Source: Parasphingorhabdus marina DSM 22363
GTDB taxonomy: Bacteria > Pseudomonadota > Alphaproteobacteria > Sphingomonadales > Sphingomonadaceae
Direction: 5' to 3'
DNA length: 64,000 nt
Assembly (NCBI RefSeq): GCF_900128895.1
Contig: NZ_FSQW01000001.1
Coordinates: forward strand, 682,001-746,000
Positions within the stretch are counted from its first letter, which is position 1, and each line of letters starts with the position of its first letter. Shown here piece after piece: positions 56,017 through 64,000 of the stretch. A model generated the notes under the pieces. That model worked only from the letters and a program-made list of their open reading frames with translations. It did not search any database and was not told the origin of the DNA. Both the position numbers and the translations under genes were made by a program.

Positions 56017-56072
56017 TGACGGACAAGACCTGTCATCCTAGTTCTGCCGCAACATCAACCAAGGAGTCCCCC

Positions 56073-56414
56073 ATGAACAAGGAAGCAACGATTGCTCGCC
56101 CACTGCAAGAGCATGACTATGAAAGCCAGATCGCGGCCCTCCGCCGCGATTTTGAGCAACTTCAGGATGACGTCGCGAAACTCGGCGATGAACTTGTCGA
56201 GGATGCCGGTGAACGGGTGAAACAATTTTCGGAATTTGCCAGCGAAAAGATGAAGGAAAAAGGCGAAACGCTGCGGGAAGCTGGCGAACGCGGCAAAAAT
56301 CGCGCAGCTGACGAAGTGAGACGCCATCCTTTTGCCAGCGTCCTTGGTGCCGCCAGCGCCGGACTGGCACTCGGCGCTCTGGCGCTTTGGTCGCAGAGCG
56401 GCGCTCGACCCTGA
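56073..56414 (+). CDS. DUF883 (ElaB/YqjD-like) membrane-anchored protein
   Basis: AAGGAG six bases before the ATG fixes MNKEATIARPL. The 113-residue protein is a long amphipathic helix (residues 20-80, with heptad-like L/V spacing) ending in a C-terminal membrane segment (ASVLGAASAGLALGALALW). ElaB and YqjD relatives bind ribosomes at the membrane and dampen translation in stationary phase. That role is plausible here given the stress context. Confidence 0.85.
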   Translation: MNKEATIARPLQEHDYESQIAALRRDFEQLQDDVAKLGDELVEDAGERVKQFSEFASEKMKEKGETLREAGERGKNRAADEVRRHPFASVLGAASAGLALGALALWSQSGARP

Positions 56415-56428
56415 CCACGACCGGCAGG

Positions 56429-56458
56429 AAAAAACAGCGGGCCCGGCAAACCGCCGGG
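56429..56458 (-). terminator. Candidate terminator of the FixLJ-like operon
   Basis: CCCGGC-AAACC-GCCGGG forms a short GC stem. Read on the minus strand it is followed, after CCGCTG, by a run of six T. It lies 41 bases past the end of the regulator gene and between two convergent genes. Confidence 0.5.
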
Positions 56459-56498
56459 ACCGTCTGAAAAATTGGCTGCAGTCATCGGAATCCTGAGT

Positions 56499-57140
56499 TC
56501 AGCCCGCTACAGGACGCGGTCTGGCAGCCTCGGCTTCTTCCGCCGCGAACCCCAGGCGCAAGGCTTCGGCGAGACTGCGGACGCGCAGTTTTTCCATCAT
56601 GTTCGCGCGGTAGATTTCCACCGTACGGGGAGATATTCCCAGATCATAGGCGATGGTCTTGTTGGGATATCCGGTCATCAGCCCATCGAGCACGTCCCGT
56701 TCACGCCCGGTGAGGCAAGCCAGCCGCACTTTGGCTTCCGAGGCAGCGATTTCCTTCAGATCTCTGTTCTCCAGACGCTGGAAAGCTTCTTCCATGGCCG
56801 CCAGCAAGGCTTCTTTCTCATAGGGTTTTTCGAGGAAATTTATCGCTCCGGCACGCATGGCCTGAACAGCTATCTCGACATCTCCGTGACCGGTCAGGAT
56901 CACAACCGGCATGTCAATGCCCTGTTTGACCATTGCCTGCTGGACTTCGAGTCCATTCATTTCCGGCATCCGAATATCCAGCAGCACGCAGCCGCGCTCG
57001 GCGTTTTTTGCGATCTTGAGAAAAGCGACACCCGACTCTACGGGACGGACCTTGAAACCGGCATGGCGCAGCATGAAGGCGGCAGACCGGCGTACCGCAT
57101 CATCATCATCGACAACATAGACCAGGCGATCATTCATCAT
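56499..57140 (-). CDS. FixJ-like response regulator (REC + LuxR-type HTH)
   Basis: GGAGG six bases before the first ATG sets the start; the ATG three bases further on is equally possible. The 213-residue protein has a receiver domain with acidic pocket VVDDDDA, phospho-accepting Asp55 ([13 protein letters not shown]), Lys105 (FLEKPYEKE), and a LuxR/FixJ helix-turn-helix at residues 143-200 ([36 protein letters not shown]). It overlaps the kinase stop by 11 bases. The TACGTA sites are its likely targets. Confidence 0.93.
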   Translation of the reverse strand: MMNDRLVYVVDDDDAVRRSAAFMLRHAGFKVRPVESGVAFLKIAKNAERGCVLLDIRMPEMNGLEVQQAMVKQGIDMPVVILTGHGDVEIAVQAMRAGAINFLEKPYEKEALLAAMEEAFQRLENRDLKEIAASEAKVRLACLTGRERDVLDGLMTGYPNKTIAYDLGISPRTVEIYRANMMEKLRVRSLAEALRLGFAAEEAEAARPRPVAG

Positions 57141-58674
57141 CCAGTTCCTCCTCGGTTTTGGGCAGGGTAACCCGAAAAATCGTTCCGCCCTCAGGATTGG
57201 GTTCAACGGTGATTTTTCCTTCATGGGCCTCGATAATTGTGCGACAGATGGAAAGGCCCAGTCCCATTCCACCTCTTTTCGTACTGGCAAAAGGATCGAA
57301 AATCCTTTCGCCAACTTCGGGATCAATTCCGCTCCCCGTATCAGAGACGCTGATCTGTACCGCATTCTCGGGGATCGAATTGACGGTGATCGTCAGTTTT
57401 TTGACCGAGCTGTCAGCCATCGCTTCGATCGCATTGCGCATCAGATTGACCATGACCTGCTGGATCTGGACCCGGTCGACAAAAACATGGTTGGTATCGG
57501 GCGCAATCCGGACGGTACTTTCCACGCCCTTGTCATAAGCTCCGACCAGCCCCAGCGTGGTCGCATCTTCGACCAGCTGCGCTATCGACAATTGCTGCCG
57601 CTTCATCTCGCCCTTCGAAACAAATTCGCGCAACCGACGGATGATTTTTCCGGCGCGGAGACTTTCCGAGACGCTCTCCTGCAAGGCTTCACCCAGAAAT
57701 TCCCTGTTGATATGATCGCCTTCGTCAACCAGGTCTCTGGCTGCGGAAAGATAGTTGGCAATGGCGGTGAGCGGCTGATTGATTTCGTGCGCCAGCGCCG
57801 ACGCCAATGTGCCTACGGCGCTCAATCGGGACGCGTGCAGCAGTTCGGCCTGGAGCGCCTGAAGCTCTCCTTCCGTCGCTTTTTTGTCAGTCAGGTCGAC
57901 AATGAAGCCGGTAAACAGCCGATCATCTCCGGCAATGGCCTCGCCGACGTCAAGGCGCATCGGAAAGACGGTACCGTCCTTTTTGAGTCCCTCGACCTCT
58001 CGCCCTTTTCCAATGATCCGCTTGGTCCCGGTTTCCAGATACCGCTGCATGAACCGGTCATGGTTTGCAGCATGATATTCCGGCATAAGGATCCGGACGT
58101 TTTGACCGACAACCTCTTGTTCGGCATATCCGAACAACGTTTGCGCCGCCTTGCTGAATGACGTTATCAAACCTTGCTCGTCGGCGACCACCATCGCATC
58201 GGGCACCGTATCCAGGATAGATTGCACAATGGAACCGGATCGCTCGGACCTGTCCAGCGCCGCCCGCCAATCCGTGATGTCGCGGCAGGTGCTGACAACC
58301 GCTTCGGTATCGCCGTTCCTGTCAAACAACGGGGCCAACCGGCACTCCATCAAATGGACAGAACCGTTCAGGGAGGTCATTTCAAAGTGAATCGGCCGGA
58401 AATTTGTCTGTTTGTTACATCGAAAAACCTGGTCCAGATCTTTCAGATATTCCTCGTGATATTGTTCGTGAATCAGGCACAAGGGCGCTCCCTCAGGCAA
58501 GTCTTCGAAACGGCTGACACCGATCAGATCCAGGCCCGCCTGATTCAGATCTATCAGACAGTGATCCCGATCGATGACCGCGACACATTCGGGTAATGTT
58601 GCAAGCACGGCTTCGAGATAGGATTGCCTGTCGGCCGTGATGCCGGTTTTCTCGAGTACCGCGCTTTCCTTCAT
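57130..58674 (-). CDS. FixL-like sensor histidine kinase with two PAS domains
   Basis: The start [11 protein letters not shown] is chosen, with GGGAG ten bases upstream; longer forms are antisense to Hsp20. The 514-residue protein has PAS domains at about 20-135 and 150-262, a HisKA domain with phospho-accepting His296 ([10 protein letters not shown]), and an ATPase domain with Asn414 (LMRNAIEAM), DTGSGI and GMGLGL. No membrane helix is seen, so it is cytoplasmic. The second PAS closely follows FixL, but where FixL has its haem-ligating His this protein has Arg219 (GTKRIIGKG), so haem binding is unlikely. Its signal is open. Confidence 0.93.
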   Translation of the reverse strand: MKESAVLEKTGITADRQSYLEAVLATLPECVAVIDRDHCLIDLNQAGLDLIGVSRFEDLPEGAPLCLIHEQYHEEYLKDLDQVFRCNKQTNFRPIHFEMTSLNGSVHLMECRLAPLFDRNGDTEAVVSTCRDITDWRAALDRSERSGSIVQSILDTVPDAMVVADEQGLITSFSKAAQTLFGYAEQEVVGQNVRILMPEYHAANHDRFMQRYLETGTKRIIGKGREVEGLKKDGTVFPMRLDVGEAIAGDDRLFTGFIVDLTDKKATEGELQALQAELLHASRLSAVGTLASALAHEINQPLTAIANYLSAARDLVDEGDHINREFLGEALQESVSESLRAGKIIRRLREFVSKGEMKRQQLSIAQLVEDATTLGLVGAYDKGVESTVRIAPDTNHVFVDRVQIQQVMVNLMRNAIEAMADSSVKKLTITVNSIPENAVQISVSDTGSGIDPEVGERIFDPFASTKRGGMGLGLSICRTIIEAHEGKITVEPNPEGGTIFRVTLPKTEEELDDE

Positions 58675-58776
58675 GTCAGAGTCTCTCCCGAAGCCCGGCA
58701 AACATATCGCAAATCGGCAGAAGTCCAAAACCCGGCCCTGCAATTCCACAAGAGGCGCCGATGGGAAAACCGGAAA

Positions 58777-58797
58777 TACGTAGTTTCCCTTAGGGAA
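58777..58797. promoter_or_regulatory. TACGTA motif with TTCCC-TTA-GGGAA, candidate site D
   Basis: TACGTAGTTTCCCTTAGGGAA lies in the gap between the divergent sensor kinase and Hsp20 genes, about 100 bases from each. The right part is itself a TTCCC/GGGAA palindrome. From memory this resembles FixJ-binding sites of rhizobia (TACGTA-like half followed by TTTCCCT). Confidence 0.55.
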
Positions 58798-58878
58798 CAG
58801 AGCGGATTTTGTGCGGCGGGCGGGGGTAATATTGCCGACACAGGGGCAAGAAGATTCGATATGAATGAGGAAAGCAAA

Positions 58879-59397
58879 ATGGCAAAGAAAAAATCCAAAC
58901 TGCCGGCTGCAGCCGGATCCGCCAGCCGGCTCGATATACCCGTCTCGGCGACCGGAAATGTCTGGCAACCATTTTCCCGAATGCGCGAAGAGTTTGACCG
59001 GATGTTTGATGACATTCCCGGCAATGCTTTCGGCTCCCGGATGATGCAGAAATTGTACGATAGTGCAGATCCAGCTGTCGAACTGCGCGACAAGAAGGAC
59101 GAATATGAACTGGTAGCCGAGGTTCCGGGCATGAGCAGCGATGATATTGAGATCAAGCTCAGCGACGGGGTGTTGCGGCTGAAAGGCGAGAAATCCGAAA
59201 GCCACGAAGAAGAAGGCGAAAGCTTCATGTTTTCCGAGCGGCATTATGGCAGTTTTGAACGGGCAATCAAATTGCCAAACGGCGTCGATCACAAGAAAAT
59301 CAGCGCCGACGCCAGGGATGGCTTGCTGACAGTGCACATTCCGAAAAGTGCCGAAGCGATTCAGAAGGAACGCAAGATCCCTATCAACACTGCCTGA
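58879..59397 (+). CDS. Small heat shock protein, Hsp20 family
   Basis: GAGG eight bases before the second ATG supports [13 protein letters not shown] over the earlier ATG at 58861. The 172-residue protein has an N-terminal arm ([18 protein letters not shown]) and an alpha-crystallin domain ([41 protein letters not shown] to GLLTVHIPK), ending with an IxI-type tail (KIPINTA). It holds unfolding proteins. It is divergent from the sensor kinase, with site D between. No ROSE-type RNA thermometer was recognised. Confidence 0.95.
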   Translation: MAKKKSKLPAAAGSASRLDIPVSATGNVWQPFSRMREEFDRMFDDIPGNAFGSRMMQKLYDSADPAVELRDKKDEYELVAEVPGMSSDDIEIKLSDGVLRLKGEKSESHEEEGESFMFSERHYGSFERAIKLPNGVDHKKISADARDGLLTVHIPKSAEAIQKERKIPINTA

Positions 59398-59544
59398 ATG
59401 GCGGGTTGAGCAGGTGCGCAGGCCGCCGTCCTTTCACCCCCCAAACGCCCCGATTCCCCCGCGTGACGAAAGGATGGCGGTCTGTAGCTCTTGCTGGCGA
59501 TCAGAGAGCCAATGGCAAAAGACTCGGTAATCCAGGAGGACAGA

Positions 59545-60366
59545 ATGCAGCATCAACCCGTCCTTCTGGCTACTGATTTGACCGCAAGATGCGACCGTCC
59601 GCTGGACCGGGCACTTCTTTTGGCGAGCCATTGGAATTGCCCGCTTCATATTGTTCATGTCATCGAACCGAAAGATTCCGAAAAGAAGGGACTGGTTCCC
59701 AGGGACATTTCCAGCCGGATCCGGGCCGAACTTCCGGAAACCGGCGTGGATGTCCGGATCAGTGTCCAGATGGGTGACATCTGTGACGAAATCCTGAAAG
59801 TGGCAAAGCAGGAAAAGTGCAGGCTAATCGTTACCGGCGTTGCGCATTATGACGGACTCCGGGATATTTTTCTTGGCACGCCTGTGGATCATTTGCTGCG
59901 CAGTGCACCCATGCCCGTACTGCTCGTCAAGCGCAGGCCACTCCGGCCCTATGCCAATATATTGATCGCGACAGATTTCTCGGATTGCTCGCTCAAGGCC
60001 CTCAACTGCGCCGCGCGGCTATTTCCGGATTCTGCGCTGCATCTTGTTCATGCCTATCGCCCTCCTTATTCCGGCTGGCTGAAATCCGGGTCCGGGGAAA
60101 AGGACGCCGTCAGGGAAACAGGAAAGTCCATGGAGCGCTTCCTGGCTCAGACCACGATCAGTAACGAGACATTTGAACGCTTGACCTCGACAACAGAGCA
60201 AGGTGAACTGGCTGAAATACTCAGGAACAGGATTGCGGAATCTGAAGCGGATCTGGTTGTGCTCGGTGCGATCGGAAAAACCGGTACCCTGCAAACCAGT
60301 GTTGGCAGCAATGCCCGGATTGTATTGGGCTGGATCAGGCAGGATGTACTTGTGGTCCGCCAATAG
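59545..60366 (+). CDS. Tandem universal stress protein
   Basis: AGGAGG before the ATG fixes MQHQPVLLATDL. The 273-residue protein has two USP domains. The first runs PVLLATDLTARCDRPLDRALLLA to VTGVAHYDGLRDIFLGTPVDHLL, and the second ANILIATDFSDCSLKALNCAARL to VVLGAIGKTGTLQTSVGSNARIV. The glycine loops suggest nucleotide binding in each half. USPs of this kind accumulate in low oxygen, starvation or oxidative stress. It stops one base before the convergent metallo-hydrolase stop. Confidence 0.9.
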   Translation: MQHQPVLLATDLTARCDRPLDRALLLASHWNCPLHIVHVIEPKDSEKKGLVPRDISSRIRAELPETGVDVRISVQMGDICDEILKVAKQEKCRLIVTGVAHYDGLRDIFLGTPVDHLLRSAPMPVLLVKRRPLRPYANILIATDFSDCSLKALNCAARLFPDSALHLVHAYRPPYSGWLKSGSGEKDAVRETGKSMERFLAQTTISNETFERLTSTTEQGELAEILRNRIAESEADLVVLGAIGKTGTLQTSVGSNARIVLGWIRQDVLVVRQ

Positions 60367-60367
60367 G

Positions 60368-61918
60368 TCAGACACGTTCGTCCAGTGCGCGTTTGAGCGC
60401 TTCCAGCATTTTCTCCCTGTCACGATCGGATTCCAGTGATCTGATCCGGTGTTCCATTGACGCACGCAAGGCCGCGAGCCGCGAAGTCCAGTCCCGGGAT
60501 GCGACAAGCTTCTCCGCATCCGGCCGGGCGGAACGCAACCGGCTGGCCGCTCTGGCGGGTTCGAGATTCCATGTTTCGCCCAGTGCAGGGATGGCCACAT
60601 CCGGAGCAATTCCCGCCGCCGACATTTCGCCGGCCAGCGATTTCAGGCTGCTCGCCTCGCCATGGACCAGGAAGAGGGTTCCGGTCACGGGACTGCGATC
60701 CCGGACCCAGTGGAGCAATCCGCTGCGGTCGGCATGGTTGGAATAGCCGTCGAGGCTCGTAATCCTTGCATTCACAACAACATCATTGCCGGAAATCCGG
60801 ACGGCCTCGGCCCCATCACGCAATACCGATCCGAGGGTACCGGCAGCCTGAAAGCCGGTAAACAATATGCGCGCGCGCCGGTCTGGCAAATTGCGAACAA
60901 GATGGTGCCGGATGCGGCCGCCTTCACACATTCCCGAACCTGCGACAATGACTATGCCTGTCATCCGGTTCAGTCTTTTGGACTCGTTGACCGACTGAAT
61001 GAAGCGGATATTGCGACGCTTCATGACGTCCAGTCCGCTGTTGCGATAATGCAAAATCGCCTCTGTCACTTTCTGGGCCAGAGGCGCATCGAGAAAGACG
61101 TTCACCGGTGATAGCCGCCGGGAGTCAAAAAGCGCCGAGAGATCCTCGAGTATGACCTGGGTGCGTTCAACAGCGAAAGCAGGGATCAGAAGATTCCCGC
61201 CATTGCTGATGGTTTCCTCAACATAGCGCGCCAGGGCTTCGCGTCGGTCGCTTATCAGAATGTCCTCGCGGTCACGGTCGCCATAGGTAGACTCGCAAAT
61301 AATATGGTCATACCCGCCAAGTTCGACATCCGGACAAGGCACGGATGCACCCGATCCAATGTCACCGGAAACCAGTATTCGCTGCCCCGCGACCGTGATT
61401 TCGGCGGAGGCGGAACCCACAATGTGGCGGGCGTCCCAAAAGCGTATCGAGACTCGATTGCCGAGATCCATTTGCTCACAATATTCGGCTGTCCGGATTT
61501 TCCTGTACAGTGCCGTAATGTCTGGCCCGCCGTAAAGTGGCGAAAATCTGGGCAGTCCCGCCCGGTCAGCCCGGCGATTTCGCCGTTCTGCCGAGGCCGC
61601 CTGGAGCTTGGCGGAATCCTGGAGCAGGGGTTTGAGTATGTCCGCCGTCGCCCGGGTGCAAAAGCAAGGCGCCTTGCACCGCTCGGCGTAAAGCTTCGGC
61701 AGCCGTCCGCTGTGATCGAGATGGGCATGGGTGAGAATGATGGCATCCAGTTCCCGCGGATCAAACGGGAGTCGCTCGTAGTTGAGTTTCTCGAGGGAAC
61801 GGGTACCCTGAAACATGCCGCAATCGACAAGAATGGTTTTGCCAGCACCGCGAATTTCAAAGCAGGATCCGGTGACGGTTCCTGCTGCCCCGTGAAATGC
61901 GATTGTTACTCCACCCAT
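60368..61918 (-). CDS. MBL-fold metallo-hydrolase with beta-CASP/RMMBL RNA-processing domains
   Basis: The 516-residue enzyme has the metallo-beta-lactamase motif THAHLDHSGRLP, preceded by FHGAAGTVTGSCFEI, and later ARHIVGSASAEI and SGDIGSGA. The beta-CASP region (residues about 215-350) is followed by SGMCEGGRIRHHL and the RMMBL end (FLVHGEASSLKSLAGEM). Such enzymes are predicted RNA nucleases. It follows the second USP gene by 32 bases and is likely expressed with it. Confidence 0.9.
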   Translation of the reverse strand: MGGVTIAFHGAAGTVTGSCFEIRGAGKTILVDCGMFQGTRSLEKLNYERLPFDPRELDAIILTHAHLDHSGRLPKLYAERCKAPCFCTRATADILKPLLQDSAKLQAASAERRNRRADRAGLPRFSPLYGGPDITALYRKIRTAEYCEQMDLGNRVSIRFWDARHIVGSASAEITVAGQRILVSGDIGSGASVPCPDVELGGYDHIICESTYGDRDREDILISDRREALARYVEETISNGGNLLIPAFAVERTQVILEDLSALFDSRRLSPVNVFLDAPLAQKVTEAILHYRNSGLDVMKRRNIRFIQSVNESKRLNRMTGIVIVAGSGMCEGGRIRHHLVRNLPDRRARILFTGFQAAGTLGSVLRDGAEAVRISGNDVVVNARITSLDGYSNHADRSGLLHWVRDRSPVTGTLFLVHGEASSLKSLAGEMSAAGIAPDVAIPALGETWNLEPARAASRLRSARPDAEKLVASRDWTSRLAALRASMEHRIRSLESDRDREKMLEALKRALDERV

Positions 61919-61950
61919 TCACACTTCTCCCGCGGGTCAACTGCTCCTGA

Positions 61951-62763
61951 CTAATGCGATACGATCAACGGGACAGGACTGTCCTTGAACATGCTTCTCG
62001 TCACGCCGCCGAACAGGAACTGGCGAGCGCGGCCGTGGCCATAGGCCCCCATCACCAGGTATCCTGCGCCAAGAGTTTCAACCGTCGACAACAGCGCCGT
62101 ATCAACGGAAGATTTTTCGGCTTGCTGCTCGTGCACTTCCGACTTGATGCCGTGACGCGAGAGATATTCGCATGCGTCGAGCGGCGGCAGGTCATGATCC
62201 TTGTCTTCCGCAATCGTGACAATGTGGACATCACTGGACAGTTTCAGCAGCGGGATCGCCGATCGCAACGCGTTGCCGGCCTCGAAACTGCCGTTCCAGG
62301 CGACAACCGCGGGTCCGGCGACATTGAATTTTTTCACGGTATCCGGCTGAACCAGCAAAGGCACACGCGTATCAAACAGCACTTCACCCAAAATCCCCAG
62401 CGGAATGGCACTGTCCCAGTCACCGCTGGCCGAGCTGAGAACAATGATGTCCATCAGCGCCGAGCATCTGGTCAATCCGCGCGATGCATCGGCATTTTCT
62501 TCGGAATAGTCCCAGGAAACATCTTCATCCGCGAGACGTTTCTCGATCCGCTTCCACAGCTCTTCGTCCGCCTTGTAAGTCATCTTCGCAATGTCATACA
62601 TGACCGACATTCCGGTGACGCCGTCAAAAGCCATCTGCGGGTGATAGGGGTTGGAACGCAGGCAGTGGAGATGACCATCCACGGCACGGGTCAGATCCAG
62701 CGCCGCCTGCAATCGGGCCTCAAGGCCGGGATCATCGTTGATATGGAGCAGCACCGACTTCAT
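61951..62763 (-). CDS. Universal stress protein family protein, tandem-type
   Basis: Three ATGs in a row follow AAGGAGA; the third, at good spacing, is chosen (MKSVLLHINDD). The 270-residue protein has an N-terminal USP-like half (SVLLHINDDPGLEARLQAAL) and a C-terminal half with GPAVVAWNGSFEAGNALRSAI and the ATP-type loop GAYGHGRARQFLFGGVT. It heads a pair with the metallo-hydrolase gene. A motif E, CGTA-N3-TCCCT, lies about 85 bases upstream. Confidence 0.9.
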   Translation of the reverse strand: MKSVLLHINDDPGLEARLQAALDLTRAVDGHLHCLRSNPYHPQMAFDGVTGMSVMYDIAKMTYKADEELWKRIEKRLADEDVSWDYSEENADASRGLTRCSALMDIIVLSSASGDWDSAIPLGILGEVLFDTRVPLLVQPDTVKKFNVAGPAVVAWNGSFEAGNALRSAIPLLKLSSDVHIVTIAEDKDHDLPPLDACEYLSRHGIKSEVHEQQAEKSSVDTALLSTVETLGAGYLVMGAYGHGRARQFLFGGVTRSMFKDSPVPLIVSH

Positions 62764-62845
62764 CATCATTCTCCTTTTCGGGCAGATTCCGGACACCGGA
62801 AACAGTCACTGGGGAAAATCTAGGCGGCGACATATTCGCGGTGTA

Positions 62846-62861
62846 TCAGGGATGTTACGGA
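62846..62861. promoter_or_regulatory. CGTA-N3-TCCCT motif, candidate site E
   Basis: Read on the minus strand, TCCGTAACATCCCT shares CGTA-N3-TCCCT with site D. It lies about 85 bases upstream of the second USP gene. The left TACGTA half is not perfect (TCCGTA), so this is the weakest member of the set. Confidence 0.35.
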
Positions 62862-62932
62862 GCCGATTGGTCAGTCGAGTATTTACCAGGTAGGCCTGGC
62901 AAAGAAGCTGACACCCCTGTCGTTACGCGACT

Positions 62933-63565
62933 TCATGGCTCGCCATCTTCGGTTGGCTTGTCTGTGGGGGTCTGCCACTGAAAGGCCTTGATCAGCTCCA
63001 TCAGGGCTTCCTGTGCCGGTTCATCAATATGCTGCGGATATGATGCGATCAGCCGCGCATCCCAATAGCCATAGTCAATTGCGGTCAGGCTGAAATGCCA
63101 GGGTGTCTTGTCCTTCTCTCCGTCAAAAATGCCCTGAAAGGCTTCGAGGTCCGGTCGGCCGGAGACGAAATAGTCTCCCTCGGACATGATGGACGCGCTG
63201 GAATAGTGCGAGAGCAGATCCGGCTTGACGATAAGATAGTGATTTTTCGCGTCGAGATCTTCCAGATGCACCACGGCAATCTTGATATCGACAATTTGGC
63301 CCTCAATCTCTTTAACATAACCGATCTCGAAATTGTTGCCGCTGAAGTCGGCCGTCATCTCGCATTCGCGCCGAAATCCGGCCACGAGAGACGGGAATGC
63401 AAAGCCGCTGTCCTTGTGCACGATCTCATAGCTGCTGCTGTCGAATTTCAGCGGATCGATCATCTGGTCTTTTCCGACCACGCACTGCGCAGCTGCCGGA
63501 ACGGAAGCAATGCCGACCAGCGCTGCTGCGGCCAGCAAAGGCCGGATGATGAATTTGCCGATCAT
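62933..63565 (-). CDS. Secreted protein of unknown function
   Basis: The 210-residue protein has a signal peptide (MIGKFIIRPLLAAAALVGIASVPAAAQ). The mature part shows FDSSSYEIVHKDSGFAFPSLVAGFRRECEM and NFEIGYVKEIEGQIVDIKIAVVHLEDL. It has two Cys that could pair, and a C-terminal HFSLTAIDYGYWDARLIASYPQ. I recognise no family. It and the small downstream gene on the same strand are separated by 25 bases and could be one operon. Confidence 0.8.
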   Translation of the reverse strand: MIGKFIIRPLLAAAALVGIASVPAAAQCVVGKDQMIDPLKFDSSSYEIVHKDSGFAFPSLVAGFRRECEMTADFSGNNFEIGYVKEIEGQIVDIKIAVVHLEDLDAKNHYLIVKPDLLSHYSSASIMSEGDYFVSGRPDLEAFQGIFDGEKDKTPWHFSLTAIDYGYWDARLIASYPQHIDEPAQEALMELIKAFQWQTPTDKPTEDGEP

Positions 63566-63590
63566 GTCATTCTCCCTTTTTCCAAAGCGC

Positions 63591-63950
63591 TCAATCGTGA
63601 CAGCTCACCACCTTGAATGGCAGTTCGCTGCCATCGGTCTCGGTAATTGTCAGATATTCGCCGACCTGGAGCGGATGATCCTTGAGACGGAAAATCGTTT
63701 CATCATCATCGTCCCCAGCCCGGTAGGAAAAGGCCCAGCCTTTTGCCGAAGCAATGACAACGCCTTTCTGATCCGGTTCCCCGCGCCAGAAACGCCGGAC
63801 CTCCGGTCGTTTTTCCGCCTCTTTCAAGGCCTCGGGTTCAATATATCCGGCTTCATCGAGCGGCACGCGAAAGACATAGGCATGGGCTGCAGACCCGTTG
63901 GGATAATCAGAAGTGCGGGCCAGTTCGAGGCGGATGGTCTTCCAGGTCAT
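63591..63950 (-). CDS. Small conserved hypothetical protein
   Basis: The ATG MTWKTIRLEL is chosen over an upstream ATG at 63992. The 119-residue protein has ASKLELARTSDYPNGS-like opening (IRLELARTSDYPNGSAAHAY), HAYVFRVPLDEAGYIE, VRRFWRGEPDQKGVVIASAKGWAFSY and HPLQVGEYLTITETDG. It is charged, mainly beta by residue pattern, and has no signal peptide. I recall similar unnamed proteins in sphingomonads. Function unknown. The last 50 bases of the window show nothing. Confidence 0.7.
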   Translation of the reverse strand: MTWKTIRLELARTSDYPNGSAAHAYVFRVPLDEAGYIEPEALKEAEKRPEVRRFWRGEPDQKGVVIASAKGWAFSYRAGDDDDETIFRLKDHPLQVGEYLTITETDGSELPFKVVSCHD

Positions 63951-64000
63951 GCCGCATGCTTGCCTGTCTCGTCCTGGCTGCGCGATACGCAATATTGCGT

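Noticed and set aside
58798-58878. ROSE-type RNA thermometer before Hsp20
   Set aside because: No UYGCU-type pairing with the ribosome binding site was visible.
40347-64000. Attachment-site repeat of the tRNA-Ser 3' end
   Set aside because: No second copy of the GGGTTCGAATCCC T-arm sequence was seen in the window.
1-64000. CRISPR arrays, insertion sequences, prophage genes
   Set aside because: No regular direct repeats with spacers, transposase, integrase or phage structural genes were found on either strand.

Overview
The window looks like a chromosomal segment of an alphaproteobacterium of the order Sphingomonadales (Sphingopyxis/Sphingorhabdus/Parasphingorhabdus-like). The basis is moderate-to-high GC, a PEP-CTERM protein ending in the sphingomonad-style PEPxxWAMMIxGFG form, an EipA/DUF1134 envelope protein, a zinc-ribbon gene divergent from ftsEX, and linked tyrA-hisC and metX-metW pairs. 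No organism name can be proved from the sequence alone. No rRNA, CRISPR array, transposase, integrase or phage gene was found.

Layout. (1) 1-9.8 kb is a surface-polysaccharide locus: the 3' end of a tyrosine-kinase-type chain-length regulator, a methyltransferase-like protein, four glycosyltransferases (GT32-like, GT25, GT4 and a frameshifted GT2), a flippase, a PEP-CTERM metalloprotease and an O-antigen ligase/polymerase-like protein, closed by tRNA-Leu(GAG). (2) 10-39 kb is mostly housekeeping: ftsE-ftsX, a YdcF-like protein and an acyltransferase; tyrA-hisC; metX-metW; an SLC13 transporter; prfC; pheS-pheT; rpmI-rplT; prs-hisN-araC; a LytTR/DUF2306 divergent pair; nadE-gltX; tonB; ribD-ribE; and eipA. 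Two AT-richer genes for orphan membrane proteins (18.5 kb and 28.3 kb) interrupt this stretch. (3) 40-64 kb, starting just after tRNA-Ser(GCT), is an accessory envelope/stress region: ClbS-like protein, Tat-type Acg-like nitroreductase, alpha/beta hydrolase, desaturase-like flavoprotein, bactofilin-like membrane protein, a divergent LptB paralogue, EEP nuclease, GNAT, a HlyD/FtsX-type/ATPase ABC system with a 'host attachment' protein, Zn-alcohol dehydrogenase, lipoprotein, phosphoribosyltransferase, DUF883 protein, a FixL/FixJ-like two-component pair, Hsp20, two universal stress proteins and a beta-CASP metallo-hydrolase.

How the parts work together. The third region resembles, in gene content, a low-oxygen/dormancy regulon such as the mycobacterial DosR set (USP, Hsp20, Acg nitroreductase, phosphoribosyltransferase). 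Here it surrounds a FixLJ-like two-component system. A short motif centred on TACGTA (or CGTA-N3-TCCCT) recurs in five intergenic regions in front of these genes, suggesting one local regulon. The FixL-like kinase has Arg where FixL has its haem-ligating His, so its signal is probably not haem-bound oxygen. Other notable points are a GT2 gene broken at a G7 tract beside a perfect 15-bp hairpin, an LptB paralogue without the usual switch histidine, and a palindrome shared by two promoter regions of the 41-46 kb subcluster.
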